This document shows positions 41,801 to 51,812 of a stretch of DNA of 64,000 nucleotides, piece by piece. This DNA is from Picocystis sp. L7 (Eukaryota; Chlorophyta; Picocystophyceae; Picocystales; Picocystaceae): positions 496,001 through 560,000 of the forward strand of contig QXJR01000013.1 in the NCBI GenBank assembly GCA_020975725.1. Reading direction: 5' to 3'. The notes beneath the pieces were generated by a model. The model did not search any database, was not told where the DNA came from, and worked only from the letters and a program-made list of their open reading frames with translations. A program made the translations under genes and the position numbers. Within the stretch, counting starts at the first letter, position 1. Each line of letters opens with the position of its first letter.

Positions 41801-43799
41801 CAATGCCTTTCCCGTTTCATGGATAGCTTCTCTGCTGGGCACATACCTAGAACACCACACAGGGACGCTTCGACCGCTAGCTAGCCGCAGTCTTGACAAG
41901 ACTGTGTGCGTTCTAACCAGTCCCGCAGAAAACGCTATCGAACTTACCGACCCCACATCAAGGTCTATATTGCAGCGATTGCGCGACGCCGCACAGCAGG
42001 ATCCCAAATATCAAGCTATGTTGCAAGCTCCTCCTGATACACTACGTGTCTCAGATGGACTATTGTTTCAGACATGCCAACCAAACAAACTTACCAACTA
42101 CCAAGGACCTGCGGTCGTTCATGTACCTGCAGATAATGCCCTTCGACAAGACCTTCTGCACCTGGTTCATGATCGTAATCATTTCGGAGCTGCCCGTACC
42201 TACGCCACAGCTCTCCGACACTTTCACTGGAAAGGTTTGCGGCAACACATCAAGCATTTTGTGGCTCAATGCCCTACTTGTCAGCTCCAGAAACCCGGGA
42301 CCACAACCAACCAACAACCCATGTTCCCAGAAACAAGATTCTATCCATACCCTTTTCACACAATAGTATTGGACGCTGTCGAAGGCTTGCCCTTGACCAC
42401 TAAAGGGCACAATGCAGTGCTGACCATTGTCGATCGCTTTACAAAATTTGCGATTTATATAGCCATACACTCATCATGGAGCGCTTTTCGCCAAGCGCAA
42501 TGTCTGTTGGACAACCTGGTTCACCGCTACCATACTCCTCAGTGCATTCACACTGATAACGGCCCAGCTTACCGCAAACTTTTCAAAGCATTCTGCACTG
42601 CCATTGGGACACGGCACTGCACCGGAACTCCATACCATTCACAGTCTCAAGGAGGGGCTGAACGACAACACCGCACCCTCTTACAAACACTGAGAACTAC
42701 CTGTGACGATCAACGAAACTGGGATGATTACTTACAAGCTGCTGCGCACGCTTACAATGACAGCGAACATGCAGTCACACGCTTTTCGCCTTTTGTTGCG
42801 ATACACGGGTGTCACTCGCGATTGCCTTGGCATCTGCAACTTCCGCAAGTTATGGATGAACCACAGGTTCTAACGCCAGATCACCGACTGACACTCTTCC
42901 TACATCAACAGCAGTGCATATACAAAGAAATCCTCAGTCACCTGCAACAGCAAGCAGAAACTTTTTCGCAACTACGAGACCACCGGCCAACAAGGACCTT
43001 TCAGGTAGGGGATCAGGTCAAGGTGCAATACGGATTGAAAAACTCCGCCGACAAAAACAAGCTGGACCCATATTATGTTGGACCCTTCACAATCATGGAA
43101 TGCCTAGGCCAAGGCGCTTACCGTTTGCAACTACCAACTGGCTCCGCATATGACGATCGCTTCAATGCTGATCGCATAGCGCATTGGGTTGATAGTGACT
43201 TGACGCTCTTTCCAGAACAGCACCGCCTACTCAACCTAGATCCAGTACCACCTCACCCTGAACCAGAACAGATGCCGCTAATCAAACGCTATTTGCTCCG
43301 GGATTACTCCCAATTTCCTGCAGCAGCTGTTCGATACTGGGTACTCTCAAATTCAGAAAAATGTCCCTACTTCTGGGTAAATGAGACTAGTGATATATTG
43401 GATGAGTTCTTACAACTAGAAGAAGCCAATGGATGCATCCCAGAGCAAGGGATTACCTCATCCAATATCGACGCAGTCAAGCAGCATAAAGAACAAGTCT
43501 ATTTACAGCACCCAGCACCTATCCTGATCAACACCTGGCGATCATCCAAATTGCCCTTTCAGGTTCGCAAGCGGCCGACCTCCCGCCCACCAGCCAGCCT
43601 CATCAATGCAGTAGTCCAAGACCACTTTCATGTCTCAGACACAGAAACTGCATACTACCAGGGATTAGTACTACGCAAGCAGAAGCCCAACTACGTTGTC
43701 CAATGGACAGATGGTTACGAACAAACCTACACTCCAGCAGAAATTCAGTCACTACTCTATGACCCTGTCAGCTATGTTTACAACTTTAATCAAGCCTAA
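38889..43799 (+). CDS. pol: Pol of retrotransposon copy 1, with cytosine methyltransferase
   Basis: About 1636 codons. The domain order by residue is: retropepsin-like (about 45-140, LDTLASNSF); reverse transcriptase (about 270-450, with VFDYRLLN, FSSVDALDGFHQ, VYMDDILIHS near 416); RNase H (about 565-690, IETDASNLGMGAVLL); DNA (cytosine-5) methyltransferase (about 697-990); zinc-finger integrase (about 1090-1300, HHCC then TDNGPAY and the DDE core); and a chromodomain-like end (about 1575-1636, YVVQWTDGYEQTYTPAEI). The order RT-RNase H-integrase marks Ty3/gypsy, and the C-terminal chromo-like segment suggests a chromovirus-type relative. Translation presumably comes from a Gag-Pol frameshift. 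Confidence 0.92.
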   Translation: MEQAVVNLYPGTVVTLRASSNPRPRCEFLTACCYLGSSKDPQLRTQAYLDTLASNSFISLGLYNRLQKHDPHQRYWNTTNKYFNFNLAVGTTEHRAQVLSVLLQMDSFQVWHTFGVAPIESFDCILGADFCQAYLCNIRWQDKLMELQDSCGITHAIQGDADFLTSRKLDLIVPPSEVNRAIQSPDCLFLMVQPVDTSQELSAEEQDFSTFRSKLTDALTLTDGQQQRLDCLLDRYNACFEKRTSIPKERIPGESFKIALKEGTQPVHRNYYRLSPHQQQALRELLAEYVDAGKMDICAGSSWGAPVLLIPKKDGGWRVVFDYRLLNAATVKDRYPLPRIDDHLQNLQGSHLFSSVDALDGFHQLTMDPEDIDKTAVVTPFGSYIWRVMPMGLANAPAAFQRMMNRIFGAHPFLKVYMDDILIHSVDHESHFQHLEQFFQLCLQNDIKLKKSKCHFFHQTLEWVGFQIHDGQLSCADHLVQRIQSFTKPVTHKQNLAFLGLCQFYMRFVQNYANIAAPLTELTRKQYKHDFVHYWKQQHDIAFDQLVHMLTSRPILQLFDEDRLIRIETDASNLGMGAVLLQQIPDGQWKPVEFWSKKFNAAQRNYHPAEKETCAIVYALQHWRHLLFGQLFTVVTDNSASAYLQTKSSEQLSPRDQRWVAKLAYFAPFQVVYRPGPENITADYLSRQGTTSDSPVICILDLCAGMGTVLRALWNLLPASCPMQVDYIAVETDPSARSVIRRVFADVNLDRPGMFLRTDIFRYGNDVRHLAHRRKLPKVNLLIAGVPCQPFSRANNSQDYPSQGLRDPRELFTVVHQIYERANRPDYIIECTPFAAHLQQDFQDVSLLFGDPTLHNLAEYCPQKRVRYCWTSLPTGKPITHRTDLPLTWQECLLEGSRVPLDNSRAPILKCPTLMAATRSHSDRSRSSWVYDASDTLRPLHINEKERLVGMEINDTAAEGVTEAARHRMCGNAFPVSWIASLLGTYLEHHTGTLRPLASRSLDKTVCVLTSPAENAIELTDPTSRSILQRLRDAAQQDPKYQAMLQAPPDTLRVSDGLLFQTCQPNKLTNYQGPAVVHVPADNALRQDLLHLVHDRNHFGAARTYATALRHFHWKGLRQHIKHFVAQCPTCQLQKPGTTTNQQPMFPETRFYPYPFHTIVLDAVEGLPLTTKGHNAVLTIVDRFTKFAIYIAIHSSWSAFRQAQCLLDNLVHRYHTPQCIHTDNGPAYRKLFKAFCTAIGTRHCTGTPYHSQSQGGAERQHRTLLQTLRTTCDDQRNWDDYLQAAAHAYNDSEHAVTRFSPFVAIHGCHSRLPWHLQLPQVMDEPQVLTPDHRLTLFLHQQQCIYKEILSHLQQQAETFSQLRDHRPTRTFQVGDQVKVQYGLKNSADKNKLDPYYVGPFTIMECLGQGAYRLQLPTGSAYDDRFNADRIAHWVDSDLTLFPEQHRLLNLDPVPPHPEPEQMPLIKRYLLRDYSQFPAAAVRYWVLSNSEKCPYFWVNETSDILDEFLQLEEANGCIPEQGITSSNIDAVKQHKEQVYLQHPAPILINTWRSSKLPFQVRKRPTSRPPASLINAVVQDHFHVSDTETAYYQGLVLRKQKPNYVVQWTDGYEQTYTPAEIQSLLYDPVSYVYNFNQA
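40977..41860 (+). other. cytosine-5 DNA methyltransferase domain inside pol, copy 1
   Basis: The characteristic motifs are in order. Motif I (SAM binding) is ILDLCAGMGT, followed by an acidic VETDPSA. Motif IV with the catalytic Cys is IAGVPCQPFSRANN. A motif-VI-like DYIIECTPFA, a variable target-recognition region with an HINEKERLVGME string, and motif X CGNAFPVSWIASLLG follow. The domain continues the pol frame without interruption, between RNase H and the integrase zinc finger. Confidence 0.9.
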
Positions 43800-43830
43800 T
43801 ATGTCAGTGACCTGCCAGAAGCCAGGAGAG

Positions 43831-44447
43831 TGTAAGGCCCCCTTTGAAAAGGTGCCTTTGGCCAGGTCTCCTTCGAAGACCTGATCCTGAGATGACCCTG
43901 GTATCTGGGCTCCTTGTAAAGGACCCCCTACCTCGTTAGACCCGGGCCGCCCCTGGACGGGTCCCGGACTCGGATAGACATGCTTTGTTTTGGTGCTTCA
44001 GCACAAGATTTAGTTGGAAAGGGGGACTGCCCCTTTCCAATCAATCAGTAAGGATCCCCGATCCCCGATAAAGGGGCAGTCCCCCACCTTTACTAAGACT
44101 GAGAGGGACTGGGGACGGGATCGGGGGCACCCCGATCCCGAGGGTACTCCCCGAAAGGATCGTACGGTCAAGTACACAGCAGCTACTCGGTTCTTGCTGG
44201 GAAACTGTGTCCTAACCTTCTGATTGGTCATCCAAACATCCGGAAGATTCTGTTGGGCAGGATCTTCGAGCGGATAAGGCTGAAACACTCCCCCTTATGA
44301 GAGGCTATGTAGGGCCCTCAAGGGATCATGAAAACCACCACTTCTTGCCGTTGAACTTCCGCTCCATCGACCTCCACCTTCTCACGTGTGCCATCAGTCG
44401 CCTTGGCGAGAGGAAGACTGTACCTCCGTCCACAACAGGACGCCACA
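43831..44447 (+). repeat. LTR 2 (shared middle)
   Basis: 617 bp with no difference from LTR 1 that I could see. It serves as 3' LTR of copy 1 and 5' LTR of copy 2. It is preceded by the purine-rich GAAGCCAGGAGAG, a likely polypurine tract. Confidence 0.95.
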
Positions 44448-44469
44448 CTGTCGAAGCAATTCTTCTCGC

Positions 44470-45425
44470 ATGAGCGACCAAGAAGACGGTCTTCCCTTGA
44501 GGACTCACACTCGCCTCCAAGGCATGAGGGACGAGTTGGAAAGGGAACAAGAGGCAAGGGCCGAGCTACAAGCTCGTTATCAAGCTCTCGAAGGGGAGCT
44601 CCAACGTTTGCAAACGTCTCTCCCCCGAGAGGAAGATCCGGACCCGGCCCACGAGCCCGAAAACAAGAGCGAAGAGAGCGGAGAGAAGAGCGAAGAGGAC
44701 ATCCAAGTAATCCTCAAGCCAAAGAGTGCTGAAGAGACTATGGCTCAAAAGCCACCTCCTGCCCTCCCATACACCGAGCATGGGCTCCTTTCACTTACAA
44801 GTATGTACCAAACCATGGGCGCATCGCAACGACTCCAAGGAGTCACGCTCAACAAACCCAAGAGCTTCTCCGGTATCGAGGTGGCCACGGAGCCATATGC
44901 TTTGACCCATTGGTACCGTGAGGTATCTTGCTGGGTTCAAAGTTACGCACTGGACTGCCTTACAGCCTGGGGAATCAAGTGGAGCATCGTTTCCAGCTCT
45001 TGGTGGAACTGGGACAAACACCGGACATAACACCCTGGGGGATAGCAGCAGCAGCCTTACGGATCGAGTCGCAAAACACCATTGCATCAAGAAACATGAT
45101 CCGTCAGCAAAAAGTCACTGCGCGAACGCCTACGCGCCATCCAAGGGAGACAGTTGTCAATGCTCTCCCTGGGGCCGGCGAAATCGATAGCGCCGGGCAA
45201 CCTCCCAACGCCCGTTCCTTCAAGCGCTTTGCTGAATTATCGGCCGAGCAACAACGCCGTATCGTACAGGTGCAGACACAACTTCGTGCGCTGCCGCTGG
45301 GAGCTAATCTCACTGCAGAACAAATGGGCCAATGCCGGGCCAACTCTTTGTGTCCCAGGTGTCGGCGTTACGGCCATGACGCTAAGCGCTGCCGTCACAC
45401 ATCCCCAATGATACCAAAAAACTGA
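44470..45425 (+). pseudogene. gag: gag region of retrotransposon copy 2
   Basis: Corresponds to the gag of copy 1, including the zinc knuckle, and is otherwise the same sequence. This copy of the element looks broken, with about one break. Confidence 0.8.
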
Positions 45426-45493
45426 GCAGGCTTCCCCCGACGGACGAGGCTGTCGGGACGAAGCCGGGAGAGGAGCCCACAGAACCTTCTTCC

Positions 45494-48400
45494 TTGGAAC
45501 AAGCAGTTGTCAACCTTTACCCAGGCACAGTGGTTACACTGCGGGCATCCTCCAATCCTCGACCACGCTGTGAATTCCTCACAGCATGCTGTTACCTAGG
45601 GTCCAGCAAGGACCCCCAACTGCGTACACAGGCCTACCTGGACACGCTCGCCAGCAACTCTTTTATCAGCCTTGGATTGTACAACAGGCTGCAAAAACAT
45701 GACCCTCATCAGCGATATTGGAATACAACAAACAAGTACTTCAATTTCAACCTGGCTGTAGGTACTACAGAACACCGAGCCCAGGTCTTATCCGTCCTAT
45801 TACAAATGGACAGTTTCCAAGTCTGGCATACCTTTGGAGTCGCACCCATCGAATCTTTCGATTGTATTCTCGGGGCCGACTTCTGTCAAGCCTACTTATG
45901 CAACATTCGCTGGCAAGACAAATTGATGGAATTACAGGACTCCTGCGGCATCACCCATGCCATCCAGGGAGATGCAGATTTCTTGACTTCGCGCAAATTG
46001 GACCTGATCGTACCGCCATCAGAGGTAAACAGAGCCATACAGTCTCCAGACTGCCTCTTCTTAATGGTACAACCTGTGGACACCTCCCAAGAATTATCGG
46101 CTGAGGAACAAGACTTCTCTACCTTCCGCAGTAAACTTACCGACGCGCTCACTCTTACAGATGGACAACAACAACGACTGGACTGCTTGCTGGACAGGTA
46201 TAATGCCTGCTTTGAGAAACGTACGAGCATACCAAAAGAAAGGATACCTGGAGAGTCCTTCAAAATTGCGCTCAAGGAAGGAACGCAGCCGGTTCACCGG
46301 AACTATTACAGGTTATCGCCCCACCAACAACAGGCGTTGCGCGAACTCCTTGCTGAGTACGTGGATGCCGGAAAAATGGATATCTGCGCAGGATCGAGCT
46401 GGGGCGCCCCCGTCTTGCTTATACCTAAGAAGGATGGGGGGTGGCGAGTTGTCTTTGATTACCGACTGCTGAATGCAGCCACAGTCAAAGATAGGTATCC
46501 CCTACCTCGCATCGATGATCATCTGCAAAATTTGCAAGGATCTCATCTGTTCTCCTCTGTCGATGCGCTTGATGGGTTCCATCAGTTGACTATGGACCCT
46601 GAGGACATAGACAAAACAGCGGTGGTTACCCCATTTGGTAGTTACATATGGCGTGTAATGCCTATGGGCCTTGCCAATGCTCCAGCAGCCTTCCAAAGGA
46701 TGATGAATCGCATTTTTGGAGCCCATCCGTTCTTGAAAGTTTATATGGATGACATTCTCATCCATTCCGTGGACCATGAGTCTCACTTTCAACATTTGGA
46801 GCAGTTCTTCCAATTGTGTCTGCAGAATGACATTAAACTGAAGAAGTCGAAATGCCACTTCTTTCATCAGACCCTTGAATGGGTTGGTTTCCAGATCCAC
46901 GACGGCCAGCTGTCCTGCGCCGACCACCTGGTTCAGCGCATTCAAAGCTTTACAAAGCCAGTCACCCACAAGCAGAACCTTGCCTTTCTAGGCTTGTGCC
47001 AGTTTTATATGCGATTTGTCCAGAATTATGCCAACATCGCTGCTCCGTTAACAGAACTTACACGGAAGCAATACAAACATGACTTTGTACATTACTGGAA
47101 ACAACAACACGACATCGCTTTTGATCAGTTAGTACACATGCTTACATCTAGACCCATCCTGCAACTCTTTGATGAAGACAGGCTCATCCGCATCGAAACT
47201 GATGCTTCAAACCTGGGCATGGGAGCCGTTCTATTACAACAGATCCCAGACGGGCAGTGGAAACCAGTGGAATTCTGGTCGAAGAAATTTAATGCCGCAC
47301 AACGCAACTATCATCCTGCAGAAAAGGAGACTTGTGCCATTGTATATGCATTACAACATTGGCGACATCTCTTGTTTGGCCAACTGTTCACGGTTGTTAC
47401 CGACAACAGCGCAAGTGCATACCTACAGACCAAATCATCAGAACAACTTAGTCCTAGAGACCAACGATGGGTAGCAAAGCTCGCATACTTCGCTCCATTC
47501 CAGGTCGTATACCGTCCAGGTCCAGAAAACATCACGGCCGATTACCTATCCAGGCAAGGAACAACCAGTGACAGCCCTGTCATCTGCATCCTGGATCTTT
47601 GTGCCGGCATGGGCACAGTTCTACGCGCCCTATGGAATCTATTACCAGCATCCTGCCCCATGCAGGTTGATTATATCGCCGTTGAAACGGACCCCAGTGC
47701 TCGCAGCGTAATCCGTCGGGTATTTGCAGATGTTAATCTGGACAGGCCAGGCATGTTCCTTCGAACAGATATATTCCGTTACGGCAACGATGTGCGCCAT
47801 TTAGCACATCGGCGCAAGCTACCAAAAGTGAACCTGCTAATCGCTGGCGTTCCGTGCCAACCGTTCTCCAGAGCTAATAACTCCCAGGACTACCCCAGCC
47901 AGGGTCTCCGAGACCCACGAGAGTTGTTTACAGTTGTGCATCAGATTTACGAACGAGCCAATCGCCCGGATTACATCATCGAATGCACTCCTTTTGCAGC
48001 TCACTTGCAACAAGACTTCCAAGACGTATCCCTACTGTTTGGGGACCCCACATTACATAATCTTGCTGAGTACTGCCCACAGAAACGCGTGCGTTACTGT
48101 TGGACATCTCTCCCCACTGGAAAACCAATTACTCACCGAACAGACTTACCGCTTACTTGGCAAGAATGTTTGCTGGAAGGATCACGGGTACCTCTGGACA
48201 ATTCACGTGCGCCGATACTTAAATGTCCTACGCTGATGGCAGCTACCCGTTCGCATAGTGACAGGAGCAGATCCTCCTGGGTATACGATGCATCGGACAC
48301 GCTACGCCCCCTTCACATAAACGAAAAAGAACGCCTGGTGGGCATGGAAATTAATGACACTGCAGCTGAGGGAGTCACAGAAGCAGCAAGACATAGAATG

Positions 48401-50404
48401 TGCGGCAATGCCTTTCCCGTTTCATGGATAGCTTCTCTGCTGGGCACATACCTAGAACACCACACAGGGACGCTTCGACCGCTAGCTAGCCGCAGTCTTG
48501 ACAAGACTGTGTGCGTTCTAACCAGTCCCGCAGAAAACGCTATCGAACTTACCGACCCCACATCAAGGTCTATATTGCAGCGATTGCGCGACGCCGCACA
48601 GCAGGATCCCAAATATCAAGCTATGTTGCAAGCTCCTCCTGATACACTACGTGTCTCAGATGGACTATTGTTTCAGACATGCCAACCAAACAAACTTACC
48701 AACTACCAAGGACCTGCGGTCGTTCATGTACCTGCAGATAATGCCCTTCGACAAGACCTTCTGCACCTGGTTCATGATCGTAATCATTTCGGAGCTGCCC
48801 GTACCTACGCCACAGCTCTCCGACACTTTCACTGGAAAGGTTTGCGGCAACACATCAAGCATTTTGTGGCTCAATGCCCTACTTGTCAGCTCCAGAAACC
48901 CGGGACCACAACCAACCAACAACCCATGTTCCCAGAAACAAGATTCTATCCATACCCTTTTCACACAATAGTATTGGACGCTGTCGAAGGCTTGCCCTTG
49001 ACCACTAAAGGGCACAATGCAGTGCTGACCATTGTCGATCGCTTTACAAAATTTGCGATTTATATAGCCATACACTCATCATGGAGCGCTTTTCGCCAAG
49101 CGCAATGTCTGTTGGACAACCTGGTTCACCGCTACCATACTCCTCAGTGCATTCACACTGATAACGGCCCAGCTTACCGCAAACTTTTCAAAGCATTCTG
49201 CACTGCCATTGGGACACGGCACTGCACCGGAACTCCATACCATTCACAGTCTCAAGGAGGGGCTGAACGACAACACCGCACCCTCTTACAAACACTGAGA
49301 ACTACCTGTGACGATCAACGAAACTGGGATGATTACTTACAAGCTGCTGCGCACGCTTACAATGACAGCGAACATGCAGTCACACGCTTTTCGCCTTTTG
49401 TTGCGATACACGGGTGTCACTCGCGATTGCCTTGGCATCTGCAACTTCCGCAAGTTATGGATGAACCACAGGTTCTAACGCCAGATCACCGACTGACACT
49501 CTTCCTACATCAACAGCAGTGCATATACAAAGAAATCCTCAGTCACCTGCAACAGCAAGCAGAAACTTTTTCGCAACTACGAGACCACCGGCCAACAAGG
49601 ACCTTTCAGGTAGGGGATCAGGTCAAGGTGCAATACGGATTGAAAAACTCCGCCGACAAAAACAAGCTGGACCCATATTATGTTGGACCCTTCACAATCA
49701 TGGAATGCCTAGGCCAAGGCGCTTACCGTTTGCAACTACCAACTGGCTCCGCATATGACGATCGCTTCAATGCTGATCGCATAGCGCATTGGGTTGATAG
49801 TGACTTGACGCTCTTTCCAGAACAGCACCGCCTACTCAACCTAGATCCAGTACCACCTCACCCTGAACCAGAACAGATGCCGCTAATCAAACGCTATTTG
49901 CTCCGGGATTACTCCCAATTTCCTGCAGCAGCTGTTCGATACTGGGTACTCTCAAATTCAGAAAAATGTCCCTACTTCTGGGTAAATGAGACTAGTGATA
50001 TATTGGATGAGTTCTTACAACTAGAAGAAGCCAATGGATGCATCCCAGAGCAAGGGATTACCTCATCCAATATCGACGCAGTCAAGCAGCATAAAGAACA
50101 AGTCTATTTACAGCACCCAGCACCTATCCTGATCAACACCTGGCGATCATCCAAATTGCCCTTTCAGGTTCGCAAGCGGCCGACCTCCCGCCCACCAGCC
50201 AGCCTCATCAATGCAGTAGTCCAAGACCACTTTCATGTCTCAGACACAGAAACTGCATACTACCAGGGATTAGTACTACGCAAGCAGAAGCCCAACTACG
50301 TTGTCCAATGGACAGATGGTTACGAACAAACCTACACTCCAGCAGAAATTCAGTCACTACTCTATGACCCTGTCAGCTATGTTTACAACTTTAATCAAGC
50401 CTAA
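45494..50404 (+). CDS. pol: Pol of retrotransposon copy 2, with cytosine methyltransferase
   Basis: Same length (1636 codons) and same protein sequence as the pol of copy 1, as far as I can see residue by residue. Protease, RT, RNase H, methyltransferase (about 47582-48465), integrase and chromodomain-like end are all present. Confidence 0.92.
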   Translation: MEQAVVNLYPGTVVTLRASSNPRPRCEFLTACCYLGSSKDPQLRTQAYLDTLASNSFISLGLYNRLQKHDPHQRYWNTTNKYFNFNLAVGTTEHRAQVLSVLLQMDSFQVWHTFGVAPIESFDCILGADFCQAYLCNIRWQDKLMELQDSCGITHAIQGDADFLTSRKLDLIVPPSEVNRAIQSPDCLFLMVQPVDTSQELSAEEQDFSTFRSKLTDALTLTDGQQQRLDCLLDRYNACFEKRTSIPKERIPGESFKIALKEGTQPVHRNYYRLSPHQQQALRELLAEYVDAGKMDICAGSSWGAPVLLIPKKDGGWRVVFDYRLLNAATVKDRYPLPRIDDHLQNLQGSHLFSSVDALDGFHQLTMDPEDIDKTAVVTPFGSYIWRVMPMGLANAPAAFQRMMNRIFGAHPFLKVYMDDILIHSVDHESHFQHLEQFFQLCLQNDIKLKKSKCHFFHQTLEWVGFQIHDGQLSCADHLVQRIQSFTKPVTHKQNLAFLGLCQFYMRFVQNYANIAAPLTELTRKQYKHDFVHYWKQQHDIAFDQLVHMLTSRPILQLFDEDRLIRIETDASNLGMGAVLLQQIPDGQWKPVEFWSKKFNAAQRNYHPAEKETCAIVYALQHWRHLLFGQLFTVVTDNSASAYLQTKSSEQLSPRDQRWVAKLAYFAPFQVVYRPGPENITADYLSRQGTTSDSPVICILDLCAGMGTVLRALWNLLPASCPMQVDYIAVETDPSARSVIRRVFADVNLDRPGMFLRTDIFRYGNDVRHLAHRRKLPKVNLLIAGVPCQPFSRANNSQDYPSQGLRDPRELFTVVHQIYERANRPDYIIECTPFAAHLQQDFQDVSLLFGDPTLHNLAEYCPQKRVRYCWTSLPTGKPITHRTDLPLTWQECLLEGSRVPLDNSRAPILKCPTLMAATRSHSDRSRSSWVYDASDTLRPLHINEKERLVGMEINDTAAEGVTEAARHRMCGNAFPVSWIASLLGTYLEHHTGTLRPLASRSLDKTVCVLTSPAENAIELTDPTSRSILQRLRDAAQQDPKYQAMLQAPPDTLRVSDGLLFQTCQPNKLTNYQGPAVVHVPADNALRQDLLHLVHDRNHFGAARTYATALRHFHWKGLRQHIKHFVAQCPTCQLQKPGTTTNQQPMFPETRFYPYPFHTIVLDAVEGLPLTTKGHNAVLTIVDRFTKFAIYIAIHSSWSAFRQAQCLLDNLVHRYHTPQCIHTDNGPAYRKLFKAFCTAIGTRHCTGTPYHSQSQGGAERQHRTLLQTLRTTCDDQRNWDDYLQAAAHAYNDSEHAVTRFSPFVAIHGCHSRLPWHLQLPQVMDEPQVLTPDHRLTLFLHQQQCIYKEILSHLQQQAETFSQLRDHRPTRTFQVGDQVKVQYGLKNSADKNKLDPYYVGPFTIMECLGQGAYRLQLPTGSAYDDRFNADRIAHWVDSDLTLFPEQHRLLNLDPVPPHPEPEQMPLIKRYLLRDYSQFPAAAVRYWVLSNSEKCPYFWVNETSDILDEFLQLEEANGCIPEQGITSSNIDAVKQHKEQVYLQHPAPILINTWRSSKLPFQVRKRPTSRPPASLINAVVQDHFHVSDTETAYYQGLVLRKQKPNYVVQWTDGYEQTYTPAEIQSLLYDPVSYVYNFNQA

Positions 50405-50435
50405 TATGTCAGTGACCTGCCAGAAGCCAGGAGAG

Positions 50436-51052
50436 TGTAAGGCCCCCTTTGAAAAGGTGCCTTTGGCCAGGTCTCCTTCGAAGACCTGATCCTGAGATGA
50501 CCCTGGTATCTGGGCTCCTTGTAAAGGACCCCCTACCTCGTTAGACCCGGGCCGCCCCTGGACGGGTCCCGGACTCGGATAGACATGCTTTGTTTTGGTG
50601 CTTCAGCACAAGATTTAGTTGGAAAGGGGGACTGCCCCTTTCCAATCAATCAGTAAGGATCCCCGATCCCCGATAAAGGGGCAGTCCCCCACCTTTACTA
50701 AGACTGAGAGGGACTGGGGACGGGATCGGGGGCACCCCGATCCCGAGGGTACTCCCCGAAAGGATCGTACGGTCAAGTACACAGCAGCTACTCGGTTCTT
50801 GCTGGGAAACTGTGTCCTAACCTTCTGATTGGTCATCCAAACATCCGGAAGATTCTGTTGGGCAGGATCTTCGAGCGGATAAGGCTGAAACACTCCCCCT
50901 TATGAGAGGCTATGTAGGGCCCTCAAGGGATCATGAAAACCACCACTTCTTGCCGTTGAACTTCCGCTCCATCGACCTCCACCTTCTCACGTGTGCCATC
51001 AGTCGCCTTGGCGAGAGGAAGACTGTACCTCCGTCCACAACAGGACGCCACA
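50436..51052 (+). repeat. LTR 3 (3')
   Basis: 617 bp, same as LTR 1 and LTR 2 as far as I can see. It is followed by the AGTT target duplication at 51053-51056. Confidence 0.95.
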
Positions 51053-51056
51053 AGTT
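51053..51056. repeat. target-site duplication AGTT, right
   Basis: Matches 36900-36903. Together they bracket the whole tandem as one insertion event. Confidence 0.75.
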
Positions 51057-51812
51057 CAAGTGGAAAGAGCTCAGCACATGAAGACATAGGGGCCATTCGT
51101 ATATCACCCATCATTCCTATACTTCTGAGGAATGCCACACGGTGCGAGGGGGGTGGAAAACTCCTCTAGGTGTCGGTATGGTTCGCGTTCAAGAGTGAAA
51201 TCATATCTCTCGTTCGTGCCTCACCCAGCTCACCATGCGAAAGGCTTCCCTATCAATGCCCGGGGCATTGCCTCGATTCAACGTAAAAAGCCAACCCTTC
51301 GCGCAATGAAGTTTATGCTCGGAGGAACCTTCTCCAATGAACACCGTTGGTTTTTGTGGTCGTGCTTTCTTCATTGTTCTCTCCTCTTCATAGAATCCTA
51401 CGTAGGCTTCCCTTGCACGCATTACTTCTCGCCCGTTCGTCGGGGCCACGCATTAGTTTGTCTCCAATCACCCTAGCGCCGAAGCCAAAGCATTCGCGTG
51501 CGTCCAATGTTTGGATTTGTTTACGGCCCCGTGCTTCATTTGGTCGCTCGTGAGCGGGGACTACCTCGGGTCCAAACGGGCCACGAATCGATTCAACGTG
51601 GGCATGCTGAGGAGAGTGGGAGACGTTTCTCCTCGCAAGAAGACGGGTCGCCCCTTTGTTTTCTTCGCCCTTGAAAGTTTGGCGCCGGGAGATGCATCGA
51701 GTTGGAACGGCCGGCGATTCGCCGCTTCGATAGAAGATGGATGTGTACCTCGTGCAACCTCTCTCGACGAGGAAGATTGTCAGGGTGGGATTGGGTCCCA
51801 TCGTCCTTCCTC
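51057..51812. other. intergenic
   Basis: This continues the A+T-richer insertion site and then shades into GC-rich promoter DNA. No gene was recognised. Confidence 0.45.

Larger units (their letters stand above)
36904..51052 (+). mobile_element. tandem of two Ty3/gypsy LTR retrotransposons with DNA methyltransferase
   Basis: The layout is LTR - internal - LTR - internal - LTR. The three LTRs of 617 bp each start TGTAAG and end CCACA, and one 4-bp target duplication (AGTT) flanks the whole. This is the product expected when a single insertion is expanded by unequal recombination between LTRs. Each internal region holds gag and a pol with protease, reverse transcriptase, RNase H, cytosine-5 DNA methyltransferase, integrase and a C-terminal chromodomain-like segment. 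I saw no differences among the LTRs or between the two pol regions, so the insertion is young. The left copy looks whole; the right one has about one break. Confidence 0.95.
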
